A program made the position numbers and the translations under genes. A stretch of DNA of 14,840 nt from Bacteroidales bacterium. Its GTDB lineage: Bacteria > Bacteroidota > Bacteroidia > Bacteroidales > VadinHA17. Each line of letters starts with the position of its first letter. Within the stretch, counting starts at the first letter, position 1. The notes beneath the pieces are model-generated. The model did no database searches. It had not been told where the DNA came from and was given only the letters and a program-made list of their open reading frames with translations. Shown here piece by piece: positions 7,142 to 14,714 of the stretch. The stretch is taken from the NCBI GenBank assembly GCA_003162595.1, contig PMNJ01000100.1, positions 3,937 through 18,776 of the forward strand, given 5' to 3'.

Positions 7142-8551
7142 TTAATGTATATCAATTATTCTGTGGTCGATAAGAATGAAGAGTATCCCGATTAGAAAAG
7201 AATAGATTGCAAAGATTTTCAGGGGGATATATTCTGCTGGCCTGATTTTCATTTTGAACCATACATATCCCACCAAAAATAAATTACTGACTACATAGGC
7301 AACAAATGTTGAAACCGCAACACCTACAAGTTTATAACCCCATTTTATCATCAGAAGACTTAAAGAAATATTAACTACTATTTCAAGAATAGCAGCAATA
7401 AGAGTGATGTGAGTCTTCTTTCTCCCGACAATTATTGTTTGTGGAAAAACCAGCCGTGGTATAATGAGCAATGCATACACAAGAAATATGCCTGAACTTT
7501 TTTCAAAATCCTGACTGAACATTATCGGATAGATCCAACGTGCAATCAGCATCATAACCATTGTCATAGGAAAAAGCAGGTTCATAAGCCTCTTAGACTT
7601 TACTCTTAATTTCTCAATAGATTCCTTCATCTTTTCCCGGGTAGAAAACTCTGAAAGCAATGCAGCATTCAGTCCATTTGCAAGCATAAGTACAAGCGGA
7701 AATTCCTTTGCTCCGTAACGAAAAACTGCAAAACTGCCAGGATCCCTGTAAACGGCCGAAATAATTATACCATCGATATACTGACCTGATCCGCTTATTA
7801 GAGTAGTTATTATCAAAGGAATACCCAGGTAAAGATGCTCCTTAATAAAGTCAACCGATATCTTCATTTCGGTGTACCTTCGCAACAATATGATCAGCCA
7901 TATCCATCTGAACCCGGTAATCAAGAGTAATCCGTAAATTGACCAGATTATATCCTTACCAAACAATATTGGTGTAATAATAAAGAGCAGCTGCGCTGTA
8001 AAAGTATATAACCCATATTGAAAAATCCGATAAGAACGGTTATTGAGGAGATAGATATACTCTATAAGACAAACCGGGCTGCTTAAGAGAATATATAACA
8101 ATAACAGATTTATAAATGGCACATTTCCCCTGTTATGAAAGACAGAAAAATTGCTTTTTAATGAATGACCGAGAATAAAAAAAAGCAGACTGAAAAAACA
8201 CAACAGGAGGAATGCATTAAAGATCTCAGGTGACTTATCAACTCCGTTATCACCAATTTTCCTGTAGGTTTTATTCCTATGGTATAGAGGAAGAAGCGAT
8301 TGAATTATACCTGTGACCCAGAAAAATGTAAGGAGTCCGCTGATAAACATAAACATTTCCCACTGTCCGATATCTGCTTTGCTAAGGTGGGAAATCTTGT
8401 ATTTCGTAAAAATAATGCTGATAATGAAGAATATAACCGGCTTCATCAACTGGAAAAGTTGCAGCCCTGAAATATTGTCTATAAGTTTAAGTTTTTTCAA
8501 ACCGAAAAAATCTTTACAAATACCCCCTGATAACAACCAAAAGTATAACAA
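7142..8551 (-). CDS. Flippase-like polysaccharide biosynthesis membrane protein (MOP superfamily)
   Basis: An integral membrane protein of up to 469 residues with about a dozen hydrophobic helices separated by short basic loops. This is the pattern of Wzx-type lipid-linked oligosaccharide flippases and related polysaccharide exporters. Segments such as ADIGQWEMFMFISGLLTFFW near the start and YGAKEFPLVLMLANGLNAALLSEF in the middle fit the MOP fold. The substrate is unknown, and no glycosyltransferases are nearby to suggest one. The start is uncertain. The longest frame begins at a TTG (8549-8551). A TTG at 8500 gives LKKLKLIDN as the N-terminus and resembles related proteins better. The first ATG, at 8446, would begin right at the first membrane helix. 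None has a clear ribosome binding site. Confidence 0.75.
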   Translation of the reverse strand: MLYFWLLSGGICKDFFGLKKLKLIDNISGLQLFQLMKPVIFFIISIIFTKYKISHLSKADIGQWEMFMFISGLLTFFWVTGIIQSLLPLYHRNKTYRKIGDNGVDKSPEIFNAFLLLCFFSLLFFILGHSLKSNFSVFHNRGNVPFINLLLLYILLSSPVCLIEYIYLLNNRSYRIFQYGLYTFTAQLLFIITPILFGKDIIWSIYGLLLITGFRWIWLIILLRRYTEMKISVDFIKEHLYLGIPLIITTLISGSGQYIDGIIISAVYRDPGSFAVFRYGAKEFPLVLMLANGLNAALLSEFSTREKMKESIEKLRVKSKRLMNLLFPMTMVMMLIARWIYPIMFSQDFEKSSGIFLVYALLIIPRLVFPQTIIVGRKKTHITLIAAILEIVVNISLSLLMIKWGYKLVGVAVSTFVAYVVSNLFLVGYVWFKMKIRPAEYIPLKIFAIYSFLIGILFILIDHRIIDIH

Positions 8552-8628
8552 ATTGCACAGAGAAGTTCATTTTTTTTGAACCATCCAAAGATAGTAATTG
8601 ACTTCAGCATGAGAAAATAAAATTAAAT

Positions 8629-8659
8629 TTTGTGAAATAGAAATTTTGATCTTATTTTG
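8629..8659 (+). promoter_or_regulatory. Possible promoter of tRNA-His
   Basis: TTTG at 8629-8632 and TATTTTG at 8653-8659 are 20 bases apart, close to the Bacteroidota -33/-7 arrangement, although the -7 element is one base short of TAnnTTTG. Transcription would start just a few bases before the mature tRNA at 8672. Confidence 0.4.
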
Positions 8660-8671
8660 CACTCCTGAAAC

Positions 8672-8749
8672 GGTGGATGTAGTTCAGTCGGTTAGAACGT
8701 CGGATTGTGGTTCCGAAAGTCGTGGGTTCGAGCCCCATCTTCCACCCCA
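8672..8749 (+). tRNA. tRNA-His (anticodon GTG)
   Basis: The full cloverleaf can be drawn. Acceptor GTGGATG (8673-8679) pairs with CTTCCAC (8739-8745), except for a T-T at the sixth pair. The D stem is GTTC/GAAC. The anticodon stem TCGGA/TCCGA holds the loop TTGTGGT with anticodon GTG, and the T stem GTGGG/CCCAT holds TTCGAGC. The extra 5' G (8672) opposite discriminator C (8746) is the identity mark of tRNA-His, and CCA is encoded (8747-8749). It delivers histidine to CAC/CAU codons. It is a lone tRNA with no neighbouring RNA gene. Confidence 0.97.
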
Positions 8750-8754
8750 AAATT

Positions 8755-8790
8755 TGTAGTAGGGACGTTGTATGCAACGTCCCTACTGTA
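8755..8790. repeat. Strong palindrome between tRNA-His and ccsBA
   Basis: AGTAGGGACGTTG (8758-8770) and CAACGTCCCTACT (8775-8787) form a perfect 13-bp stem with the loop TATG. Three more weaker pairs extend it outward. It begins 6 bases after the tRNA and ends 13 bases before the ccsBA stop, so it may stop transcription from both sides, though no long T tract follows. The core GTAGGGACGTTG resembles the GTAGAGACGTTGCATGCAACGTCTCTAC-like palindromes that occur in many copies in Bacteroidota and cyanobacteria, so it may be a dispersed element used as a terminator. Confidence 0.75.
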
Positions 8791-8802
8791 TTATATCCCT
8801 GT

Positions 8803-11800
8803 TTATATTCCCGGTTTTTTGTAAGGTTTATATTTTGAATATGCCACAAAAGACAGCGCTGCCAGAACAATAACAATAATATAAACATACGATGGTACGG
8901 GAGCAGAATCTCCAGAGGCATATGAGTGCATTCCCGATAAATAATAATTCACGCCGAAATATGTCATAAGCACCGAGGAGAAAGCAAATAGGGAAATAAG
9001 ATTAAATATGAAGATATCTTTCATTCCCGGGATCCTCCGGCTGTGAATTACTATGCTATAAATGACTATAGTTATTAACGACCAGGTTTCTTTCGGATCC
9101 CAGCCCCAGTATCTCCCCCATGATTCATTGGCCCAGACTGCCCCCAGGAATGTCCCGATTGTAACAAAATAAAGTCCCAGCGTAAGTGTCTTAAAATTAA
9201 TCACAGTGAGTTCATCAATAGTATCTGAAATCCTTTCACGGTTTTTATCATTTGATAAGGAAAGCAGTATCAGTGAAATTAGCCCCAGAATAGCGCCAAC
9301 TCCAAGAAAACCATAGCTGCTTATAATAACTGACACATGTAGCGTTAGCCAATAAGATTTCAGAACCGGCACCAGGTTTGTAATTTCCGGATCCATAAAG
9401 CTCATATGAGCCACCATAAGAGTCATTGAGGCGAGAATCGCTGCAGCTGAGAGTGCAAATGCCGATTTACGGCTGAAGATGAATCCCGCTAAAAGGGTAG
9501 CCCACGAAATAAAAATCATCGATTCATATCCATTGCTCATTGGAGCATGGCCTGCAATATACCATCTGAGACCAAGTCCAAGAGTGTGGAACAGGAACCC
9601 GGCAAACAAGATCCAACCAAGAATCCTTACAAATAAGAAGGTCTCTTTTTTACCTTTTATCACTATGGTTATAAGCCCTATAAGCATTATAAGACCGATA
9701 GTGGCATATATGGGAAAGAGCCGTTCAAATATGCCGAATTTATAATACAATAGTTCTGCATTTGTCTTTGATTCTGAAGGAAGAGTATATTGTGAAAATC
9801 TTTTCTGGTACAATGTTATTGATTCTGCAACCTGACGGACATTAGCCAGATTATTTGTCTGTAAGGCATCTGAAAGGACAGGAAGAATACTCTTGAGGAA
9901 AAGAGAATCCTCTTTGCTTGAAGCTTTTTGAATCGCTTCCTGTTGCGAACCCCAATCGTTTTTCCCGTTTTTTAATGGAAAGAGTTTCATAAAATCCCCT
10001 TTATATATCATGTACACGATATTTACCCTTTCATCGATTTTCATTATCTCCTTATCCAGCTTGCTTCTTTCCGCGGGAGCTTTAGAATATGCATTATTCA
10101 CTTCTTCAGAAATTTTATAACTGCCGTTCCCTCCAATATTAACCAGGTCAGAAAATGAAGCAAATTTCCCGTTTATACCCAGTTTCTTCTGGAGATCACT
10201 ATTCGAAATACTTATCAGAGGAACATCTTTCCAGTTATTAAAATCGAAAAACAACCCCAGAAAAACCTGCATTGACGTAAGTCCTTCAAATTCATTCTCC
10301 CTGGTTACTTTCCTGAGAATATCATTGCTCAGAGTAAAAAGTGGCTTTGTCCTCCCCTTTTGATCCTGAACAAGCACTTTACCAAACTCTCTGGCAACAG
10401 ATTTTTCTGGCACCAGTTTCTGTGCATACGCAGTTGTTGAACCTGACAGAAACAGAATTAATAGGATAACCGGAACACTTTTCCTGATTACAGAATTCCA
10501 GTACCCTGCATTTACAGTACGAAACACTGAATTTTTATTGAGTAATGAAAGAACAATGAAAAGGAATAATAAAGCATAACCAGTATAAGTAACCAACATT
10601 CCTGCCATATCGTGATTAACGGAGAGGATTGTGCCCTTTTCATCGCGGTCGAAAGAGGACTGATAGAACCTGTACCCCTTATATTTGAGGATATTATTCA
10701 TAAAAATCATAAATGGTTTTTCAATATTATCTTTCCTATCAAGAAGAACAATATCGCTCTTATAACCCGAAGGACTGGAAGAACCTGGATATCTCTCAAG
10801 AATGAAATGGTTAAGTTTGATTGCAAAAGGAAGGGTTGTTGATTTTGAACCATAGCTGATCTCAACAGAGTTCCCATCAAGCTCACAGGAGGCCGTGGCA
10901 GTCTTTTCCCCTTCTCTGTCCCATAGGTATACTGTTGCAGATTTTTTGCCGCTTATGAGATGAAATATAAAAGCATTCAAACCTGTAGTCTGTTGTTCAG
11001 GTTTTACAGCGACCGCCTTAATGACTCCCTTAATTGACATTTGCTGAGGTACAATTTTAACATCATCAATTGTTATAATCTGCATTGATTTTAGTTCAAT
11101 CGGCTTGCCCTGTTCTGTTAATATTGGCTCTTGCGACATCATACTCTTTTCGCCAAGTTTGAATCTGGATGATATAAAAAACCTTCCCGAATCAAGAGAA
11201 ATAGTTACATCAGCAGGTTGTGGTGATGCAAAACCGAAAGAGATTCCATTAGAAGTTTTTGTATCTCCCCTTTTAAGAGTAATGGCCTCTCTTGTCATCA
11301 TGTCTTTTGTTACAAGCAACGAAACAACCGGTTCTCCATCAGGACTGTCTGTAACTGCCTCAGAAGCATTCGGGATTATTTTTGCCAGAAGAAGTTCATA
11401 ATCCCTACCATCGATTTTCATAGTTTTGTCAAACCTGTCGGCTGAAACTGAGGTCATTGAATATTTCTGGATGTGTTTTGTGATTTTGGTTCCATTGTTA
11501 GATTTAACAGAATAAATGATGTATTTTTCATTGGAAAAGCACTGCTGTTGTTCTTCTCCTTCACGTATATGCACATACCCCTCCCATCCAAAATACCTGG
11601 TTATCCCGGCACCGATAATCATAAGGATGAATGAAAGATGAAAGAGTGCAACTGTTAGTTTTTCTTTCCTCAGAAGCTTAAGCACAATTACCTGTCCCAC
11701 AAGATTTAGTGCAAGAAGGAACAAAATAAGTTCGAACCATTTCGTATTATAAACCATGCTATAAGCAGCAGCGGAACCGTAGTCATTTTCAAGGAAAGTT

Positions 11801-11880
11801 GCTACTGCCATTGCAATGGCAAAAAGTATAAAAAGAACTCCCATGACAAGCGGAGAATAAAGAAATTTCAGATACTTCAT
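8803..11880 (-). CDS. ccsBA: Fused System II cytochrome c maturation protein CcsBA (ResB-CcsA)
   Basis: This inner-membrane heme transporter and synthase carries heme outward and attaches it to CXXCH cysteines of apocytochromes c. The 1025 residues join a CcsB/ResB-like half (helices near 10-30, 50-70, 78-95, 425-447, with a large outer domain between about 97 and 420) to a CcsA half (from about 720). The WWD heme-handling motif WGRYWGWDPKETW is at 921-933. All four histidines known from the Helicobacter fusion have counterparts: H81 and H946 in membrane segments, H848 and H985 on the outer side of the WWD motif. A hydrophobic stretch at 468-486 ending in STTAYAQ, followed by an outer domain of about 230 residues, links the halves. 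The gene lies 59 bases after the Crp/Fnr gene, probably in one unit with it, and serves the cytochromes c encoded nearby. Confidence 0.95.
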   Translation of the reverse strand: MKYLKFLYSPLVMGVLFILFAIAMAVATFLENDYGSAAAYSMVYNTKWFELILFLLALNLVGQVIVLKLLRKEKLTVALFHLSFILMIIGAGITRYFGWEGYVHIREGEEQQQCFSNEKYIIYSVKSNNGTKITKHIQKYSMTSVSADRFDKTMKIDGRDYELLLAKIIPNASEAVTDSPDGEPVVSLLVTKDMMTREAITLKRGDTKTSNGISFGFASPQPADVTISLDSGRFFISSRFKLGEKSMMSQEPILTEQGKPIELKSMQIITIDDVKIVPQQMSIKGVIKAVAVKPEQQTTGLNAFIFHLISGKKSATVYLWDREGEKTATASCELDGNSVEISYGSKSTTLPFAIKLNHFILERYPGSSSPSGYKSDIVLLDRKDNIEKPFMIFMNNILKYKGYRFYQSSFDRDEKGTILSVNHDMAGMLVTYTGYALLFLFIVLSLLNKNSVFRTVNAGYWNSVIRKSVPVILLILFLSGSTTAYAQKLVPEKSVAREFGKVLVQDQKGRTKPLFTLSNDILRKVTRENEFEGLTSMQVFLGLFFDFNNWKDVPLISISNSDLQKKLGINGKFASFSDLVNIGGNGSYKISEEVNNAYSKAPAERSKLDKEIMKIDERVNIVYMIYKGDFMKLFPLKNGKNDWGSQQEAIQKASSKEDSLFLKSILPVLSDALQTNNLANVRQVAESITLYQKRFSQYTLPSESKTNAELLYYKFGIFERLFPIYATIGLIMLIGLITIVIKGKKETFLFVRILGWILFAGFLFHTLGLGLRWYIAGHAPMSNGYESMIFISWATLLAGFIFSRKSAFALSAAAILASMTLMVAHMSFMDPEITNLVPVLKSYWLTLHVSVIISSYGFLGVGAILGLISLILLSLSNDKNRERISDTIDELTVINFKTLTLGLYFVTIGTFLGAVWANESWGRYWGWDPKETWSLITIVIYSIVIHSRRIPGMKDIFIFNLISLFAFSSVLMTYFGVNYYLSGMHSYASGDSAPVPSYVYIIVIVLAALSFVAYSKYKPYKKPGI

Positions 11881-11939
11881 AATATAAAATTGTTAAAACT
11901 ATTATTAATAGTCTGGAGACCCGGGTCAACTTAAATTCG

Positions 11940-12635
11940 CTACCCTTTTACTGAAATCTGAACAAGTTTTCCCCGGTCAATTATTTTGATTTTTGATGAG
12001 TCTGAATAAATAACTCCTGAATCCTCAAGTTCTTTAAGGATACGGACAACACATTCCTTGGCCATATTTGTCATTTCACCCAGTTCCTGTCGTGAGAGGA
12101 TCATTTCATACTCGTCATTTTTAAACACAACATCTGAAAAATACAACAAAGCATCTGCCAGTCTGCCATGCATTTTCTTCTGCGACAGGTTTACCATACG
12201 TGTAAGAGATCCTAGTGATTTTGCACTTATATCTTCAAGAAGGCCCTCAGCGAATGCTCCGTTTACCCTCACAATCTGCCTAAATATCTCAAAATTTATG
12301 AAACAGGCCTGAACTGTTGTGATTGCAGCTACCGTATAGGTATGACGCGAGTCTACATAAGCTCCCGGGCCCAGTATCAGACGACCGGGTAAAGCAATGC
12401 TTATTATGAAATTTTTCCCGTTAAGTCCTTCAATATATGTTTTTGCCATGCCCGTTGCAATAAATAATGCATTGGATGTGGGAGAACCCTGTTTTAAAAT
12501 TATCTCCCCGGGTTTAAATGTTGCTTCATACCTGTTTTCATTCACAAGGTTAAGTTCCTCTTTTGTCAGGTGTTGAAAATTATTCCATCGTCGTGTGCAT
12601 GTCTCACAACTACTGATTAAATTGACCACAGGCAT
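11940..12635 (-). CDS. Crp/Fnr-family transcriptional regulator
   Basis: This 231-residue protein has an N-terminal cyclic-nucleotide-binding fold (about 20-130, with FKPGEIILKQGSPTSNALFIATG at 40-62), a dimer helix (about 130-150) and a C-terminal winged helix. The recognition helix region LSRQELGEMTNMAKECVVRIL (180-200) keeps K193-E194 and R198, at the places of the DNA-contacting R-E and R of Crp. Four cysteines are present. C10 and C13 (CETC) and C111 match E. coli FNR C20, C23 and C122 in spacing, but the residue matching C29 is N19. A complete FNR-type 4Fe-4S site is therefore not shown; C195 lies in the recognition helix. The arginine and serine that bind cAMP in Crp are not evident. 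It is divergent to the hexaheme gene across a perfect TTGAT-N4-ATCAA box and lies just upstream of ccsBA. Confidence 0.88.
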   Translation of the reverse strand: MPVVNLISSCETCTRRWNNFQHLTKEELNLVNENRYEATFKPGEIILKQGSPTSNALFIATGMAKTYIEGLNGKNFIISIALPGRLILGPGAYVDSRHTYTVAAITTVQACFINFEIFRQIVRVNGAFAEGLLEDISAKSLGSLTRMVNLSQKKMHGRLADALLYFSDVVFKNDEYEMILSRQELGEMTNMAKECVVRILKELEDSGVIYSDSSKIKIIDRGKLVQISVKG

Positions 12636-12687
12636 ATTTCTGTTTTTAAGAAATTTAAAAATAGGGTTTTTTAAACATCTTAATCTG

Positions 12688-12695
12688 CAAAACTA
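12688..12695 (-). promoter_or_regulatory. -7 element of the Crp/Fnr gene promoter
   Basis: TAGTTTTG on the minus strand is an exact TAnnTTTG match. Transcription would begin near 12682, placing the palindrome at 12715-12728 about 40 bases upstream, the class II activator position. No TTG-type -33 element is found at the usual spacing; that place is taken by the palindrome, as expected for an activator-dependent promoter. Confidence 0.5.
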
Positions 12696-12714
12696 ACAAA
12701 TATCACCCTATTAA

Positions 12715-12728
12715 TTGATATATATCAA
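12715..12728. promoter_or_regulatory. Perfect FNR/CRP-type operator in the divergent spacer
   Basis: TTGATATATATCAA fits the FNR consensus TTGATnnnnATCAA at all ten specified bases and is a perfect 14-bp palindrome. It lies between the Crp/Fnr gene (start 12635) and the hexaheme cytochrome gene (start 12843). A poorer copy with a perfect right half-site (ATCAA) lies at 12737-12750, its centre 22 bp away, about two turns of the helix. Binding by the adjacent regulator is inferred from position and consensus. Confidence 0.75.
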
Positions 12729-12842
12729 CGGGAAATGGTATATCTATCAACAATATATATTATAAATAACATATCCACTGTTAATGGGATAACAGAGCTT
12801 TTACGTAAATTGCAAAATGAAATTTTAATAAAATAACCAGAT

Positions 12843-14150
12843 ATGAAAAACCTAATCTGCCTATTTTCAATTTTACTTTCAACTGGCTTTCTGTTTACAG
12901 CTTGTGAAGGACCTATGGGCCCTGCCGGGACTGCCGGGACAAACGGGACGGATGCAAATGCAACCTGTACCCAATGCCACAATTCTGCCGGAGTTGATTC
13001 AGTCAAGACTCAGTTTGCGTATGCAAAACACGCATACGGTGATGCAAATTTTGAAGAAGTCGGAAGCACTGGCTGCTCTCCATGCCATGAGTCAGAAGCT
13101 TTTAAATATGTAGTGGCAAACAATGTATCTACAGTCTTCACAATTGTTCCGCCGGCAACTACATATTCAAATCCTTATGCGGCATCTTCCAGCACATCGT
13201 ACGGACCAATGCAGTGCAATATGTGTCATGATCATTTACATACATCATACACTTTTGCTGATTTTATGCCTCTGACAACTACTGCTGCAGTGCCCATGAC
13301 CTTTTTTGGTGGTGCAAAATCTATTGACTTGACTCAGGACGACAGTAAGAGCAATTTATGTGCTAAATGTCATCAGCCACGTCCATTAACAAATTCAAAT
13401 ACGGATAAAAATGTGCTGAATTATACAGGACTTGTAAGTAATCCTACCGCTGTATTCTATGATGCGTCTCAGGCCAATAACCTGAATGTTATGAAACCAA
13501 GTTTCAGAACAAGTACACACAATGGGACTACCGCAGCGATTTTTGCAGGTATTGGTGGCGTTGAGTTCGGAACAGGTTACTCCAATTCACAACATACAAC
13601 CGTTGCTTCATGCCAGGGTTGCCACATGGCAAATATGTCAGGCAAAGCCGGCGGACACACATTTAATGCTCAGGGAAACTTTAACGGATGCAATGTGGCT
13701 GGTTGCCACCTGGCCAATCCAATTTCTTCAACAACCAGTTCAAAATACTGGCTGCAAACCAGAAACGGAGTTAAAGCTCAACTCGACCAGTTAGCTGCAA
13801 AATTACAGGAAGGCGGAATTGATATTCTTAACAGAATGGGAGATCCCACTGGGAACCTGTGGCTTGGACTCACAACGAATAACTATGACGGTAACCTGAA
13901 TATGTATGACCCTGTAAATAATCCTGAAGGTCCTACCTACAACACAACAATGTTTCAGAATACAAGTACTTCGGGATTCACGGCCGAACAGATTACATTC
14001 AACAGTTCATTGCCTAAACTAACTCTGACAAACGCACAAATGGGAGCAATTATCAATTTCCAGCTATGCCTCAGAGATTTCAGTTTAGGGATTCATAATG
14101 CACCTTATACAACCACTTTATTAGCTAACTCGATAGCAGTACTTAACTAG
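12843..14150 (+). CDS. Multiheme (probably hexaheme) c-type cytochrome lipoprotein
   Basis: The 435-residue precursor begins with a lipoprotein signal peptide (MKNLICL..LFTAC, lipid-bearing C21). A short collagen-like run of glycine triplets follows (22-37, EGPMGPAGTAGTNGTD). Five standard CXXCH heme sites lie at 42-46, 78-82, 125-129, 173-177 and 257-261. A sixth site, C283-NVAG-C288-H289, has four residues between the cysteines, as in some cytochromes c3. Extra histidines (for example H63, H131, H133, H226, H251, H272) could be distal ligands. The heme-free C-terminal part (about 300-435) ends with LGIHNAPYTTTLLANSI, a type of ending seen in other multiheme cytochromes. The expected site is the periplasmic side of the envelope or the cell surface, as an electron carrier or reductase. 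The specific acceptor is not evident; no enzyme family is matched clearly. Confidence 0.85.
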   Translation: MKNLICLFSILLSTGFLFTACEGPMGPAGTAGTNGTDANATCTQCHNSAGVDSVKTQFAYAKHAYGDANFEEVGSTGCSPCHESEAFKYVVANNVSTVFTIVPPATTYSNPYAASSSTSYGPMQCNMCHDHLHTSYTFADFMPLTTTAAVPMTFFGGAKSIDLTQDDSKSNLCAKCHQPRPLTNSNTDKNVLNYTGLVSNPTAVFYDASQANNLNVMKPSFRTSTHNGTTAAIFAGIGGVEFGTGYSNSQHTTVASCQGCHMANMSGKAGGHTFNAQGNFNGCNVAGCHLANPISSTTSSKYWLQTRNGVKAQLDQLAAKLQEGGIDILNRMGDPTGNLWLGLTTNNYDGNLNMYDPVNNPEGPTYNTTMFQNTSTSGFTAEQITFNSSLPKLTLTNAQMGAIINFQLCLRDFSLGIHNAPYTTTLLANSIAVLN

Positions 14151-14175
14151 ACACCCAACAATAAAACAAAGAATG

Positions 14176-14216
14176 AGCCCCCGGAGTCACGATTCCTGGG
14201 GCTTAATATTTTATTA
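14176..14216 (+). terminator. Terminator of the hexaheme cytochrome gene
   Basis: AGCCCC (14176-14181) pairs with GGGGCT (14198-14203). After one C-T mismatch the inner GGA pairs with TCC, leaving an eight-base loop. A T-rich run, TAATATTTTATT, follows. It begins 25 bases after the stop codon. Confidence 0.7.
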
Positions 14217-14221
14217 CAGAT

Positions 14222-14251
14222 ATAAAAAAGGCTGAACAATTAAGTCCAGCC
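14222..14251 (-). terminator. Terminator of the monoheme cytochrome gene
   Basis: On the minus strand GGCTGGAC (complement of 14244-14251) pairs with GTTCAGCC (complement of 14230-14237) over 8 bp with one G-U, around a six-base loop, and runs straight into TTTTTT. It lies 27 bases beyond the stop codon at 14279. Together with the plus-strand hairpin it insulates the two convergent genes. Confidence 0.8.
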
Positions 14252-14278
14252 CCGATTCATAAGCTTTTTCCCCTCCTG

Positions 14279-14674
14279 TTACTTCTTTAACGTTCTGAGA
14301 TAATTAATAACATTCCAGATATCATCATCTGCCAGTTTTCCATCGTATTTAGGCATATCGCCTCTTCCGGTTTTAGTTCTGTAAAAAATATCCCCATCCG
14401 AAAGATTCTGGAATTCAGCTTTGGAAAAATCACCCGGAGAATCTTTAAGAGTCCTGGCTTTTACCCCATCACCGAGGCCTGTTTTCCCATGACAGGATGC
14501 ACAATTCTTTGTAAAAAACCCTATCCCGAGTTTAGCACTTGCGTCACTCTGAGCAACCGGATTTTTCATTGATTTGAAGTTAGCTGGAACAACCCATGGT
14601 TTAGGCTGGGCAACCAATGCTGCACTTACCATAAGAAACAAACTGCTGACAAACAAAAGTTTCATTGTTCTCAT
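14279..14674 (-). CDS. Monoheme cytochrome c, exported
   Basis: A 131-residue class I cytochrome c. A signal peptide covers about 1-22 (MRTMKLLFVSSLFLMVSAAL, probable cleavage near VAQ). The single heme site is C58-ASC-H62, and the likely sixth iron ligand is M107 in GRGDMPKYDG. The C-terminal helix ends DDDIWNVINYLRTLKK, as is usual in this fold. It would carry single electrons in the periplasm and needs CcsBA-type maturation. It follows the similar cytochrome gene at the right edge by 40 bases on the same strand, so it is probably the second gene of a tandem pair, and it ends at its own terminator (14222-14251). The partner oxidase or reductase is not in the window. Confidence 0.92.
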   Translation of the reverse strand: MRTMKLLFVSSLFLMVSAALVAQPKPWVVPANFKSMKNPVAQSDASAKLGIGFFTKNCASCHGKTGLGDGVKARTLKDSPGDFSKAEFQNLSDGDIFYRTKTGRGDMPKYDGKLADDDIWNVINYLRTLKK

Positions 14675-14714
14675 AATCGTACTAATTAATTTATTGATAA
14701 TTCTTCTATGAAAT

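Noticed and set aside
8652..8921. An 89-residue minus-strand frame ending in GLEPTTFGTTIRRSNRLNYIHR
   Set aside because: Its end is the antisense of tRNA-His and its start lies inside ccsBA in another frame; this is a well known false protein pattern.
11918..11927. Palindrome GACCCGGGTC between the Crp/Fnr gene and ccsBA, with a TTGAC..GTC look
   Set aside because: Only 10 bp, and one flank departs from the FNR/CRP consensus (GTCTC instead of ATCAA or TCACA); not enough to call an operator.
12725..13006. A 93-residue minus-strand frame across the divergent spacer
   Set aside because: It is antisense to the signal peptide and glycine-rich part of the cytochrome lipoprotein and crosses the promoter region; no family features.
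14675..14714. TTGAT half-site in the 40-base gap between the two monoheme cytochromes
   Set aside because: The second half-site is absent (TTGATAATTCTTCT), and half-sites are expected by chance in AT-rich DNA.
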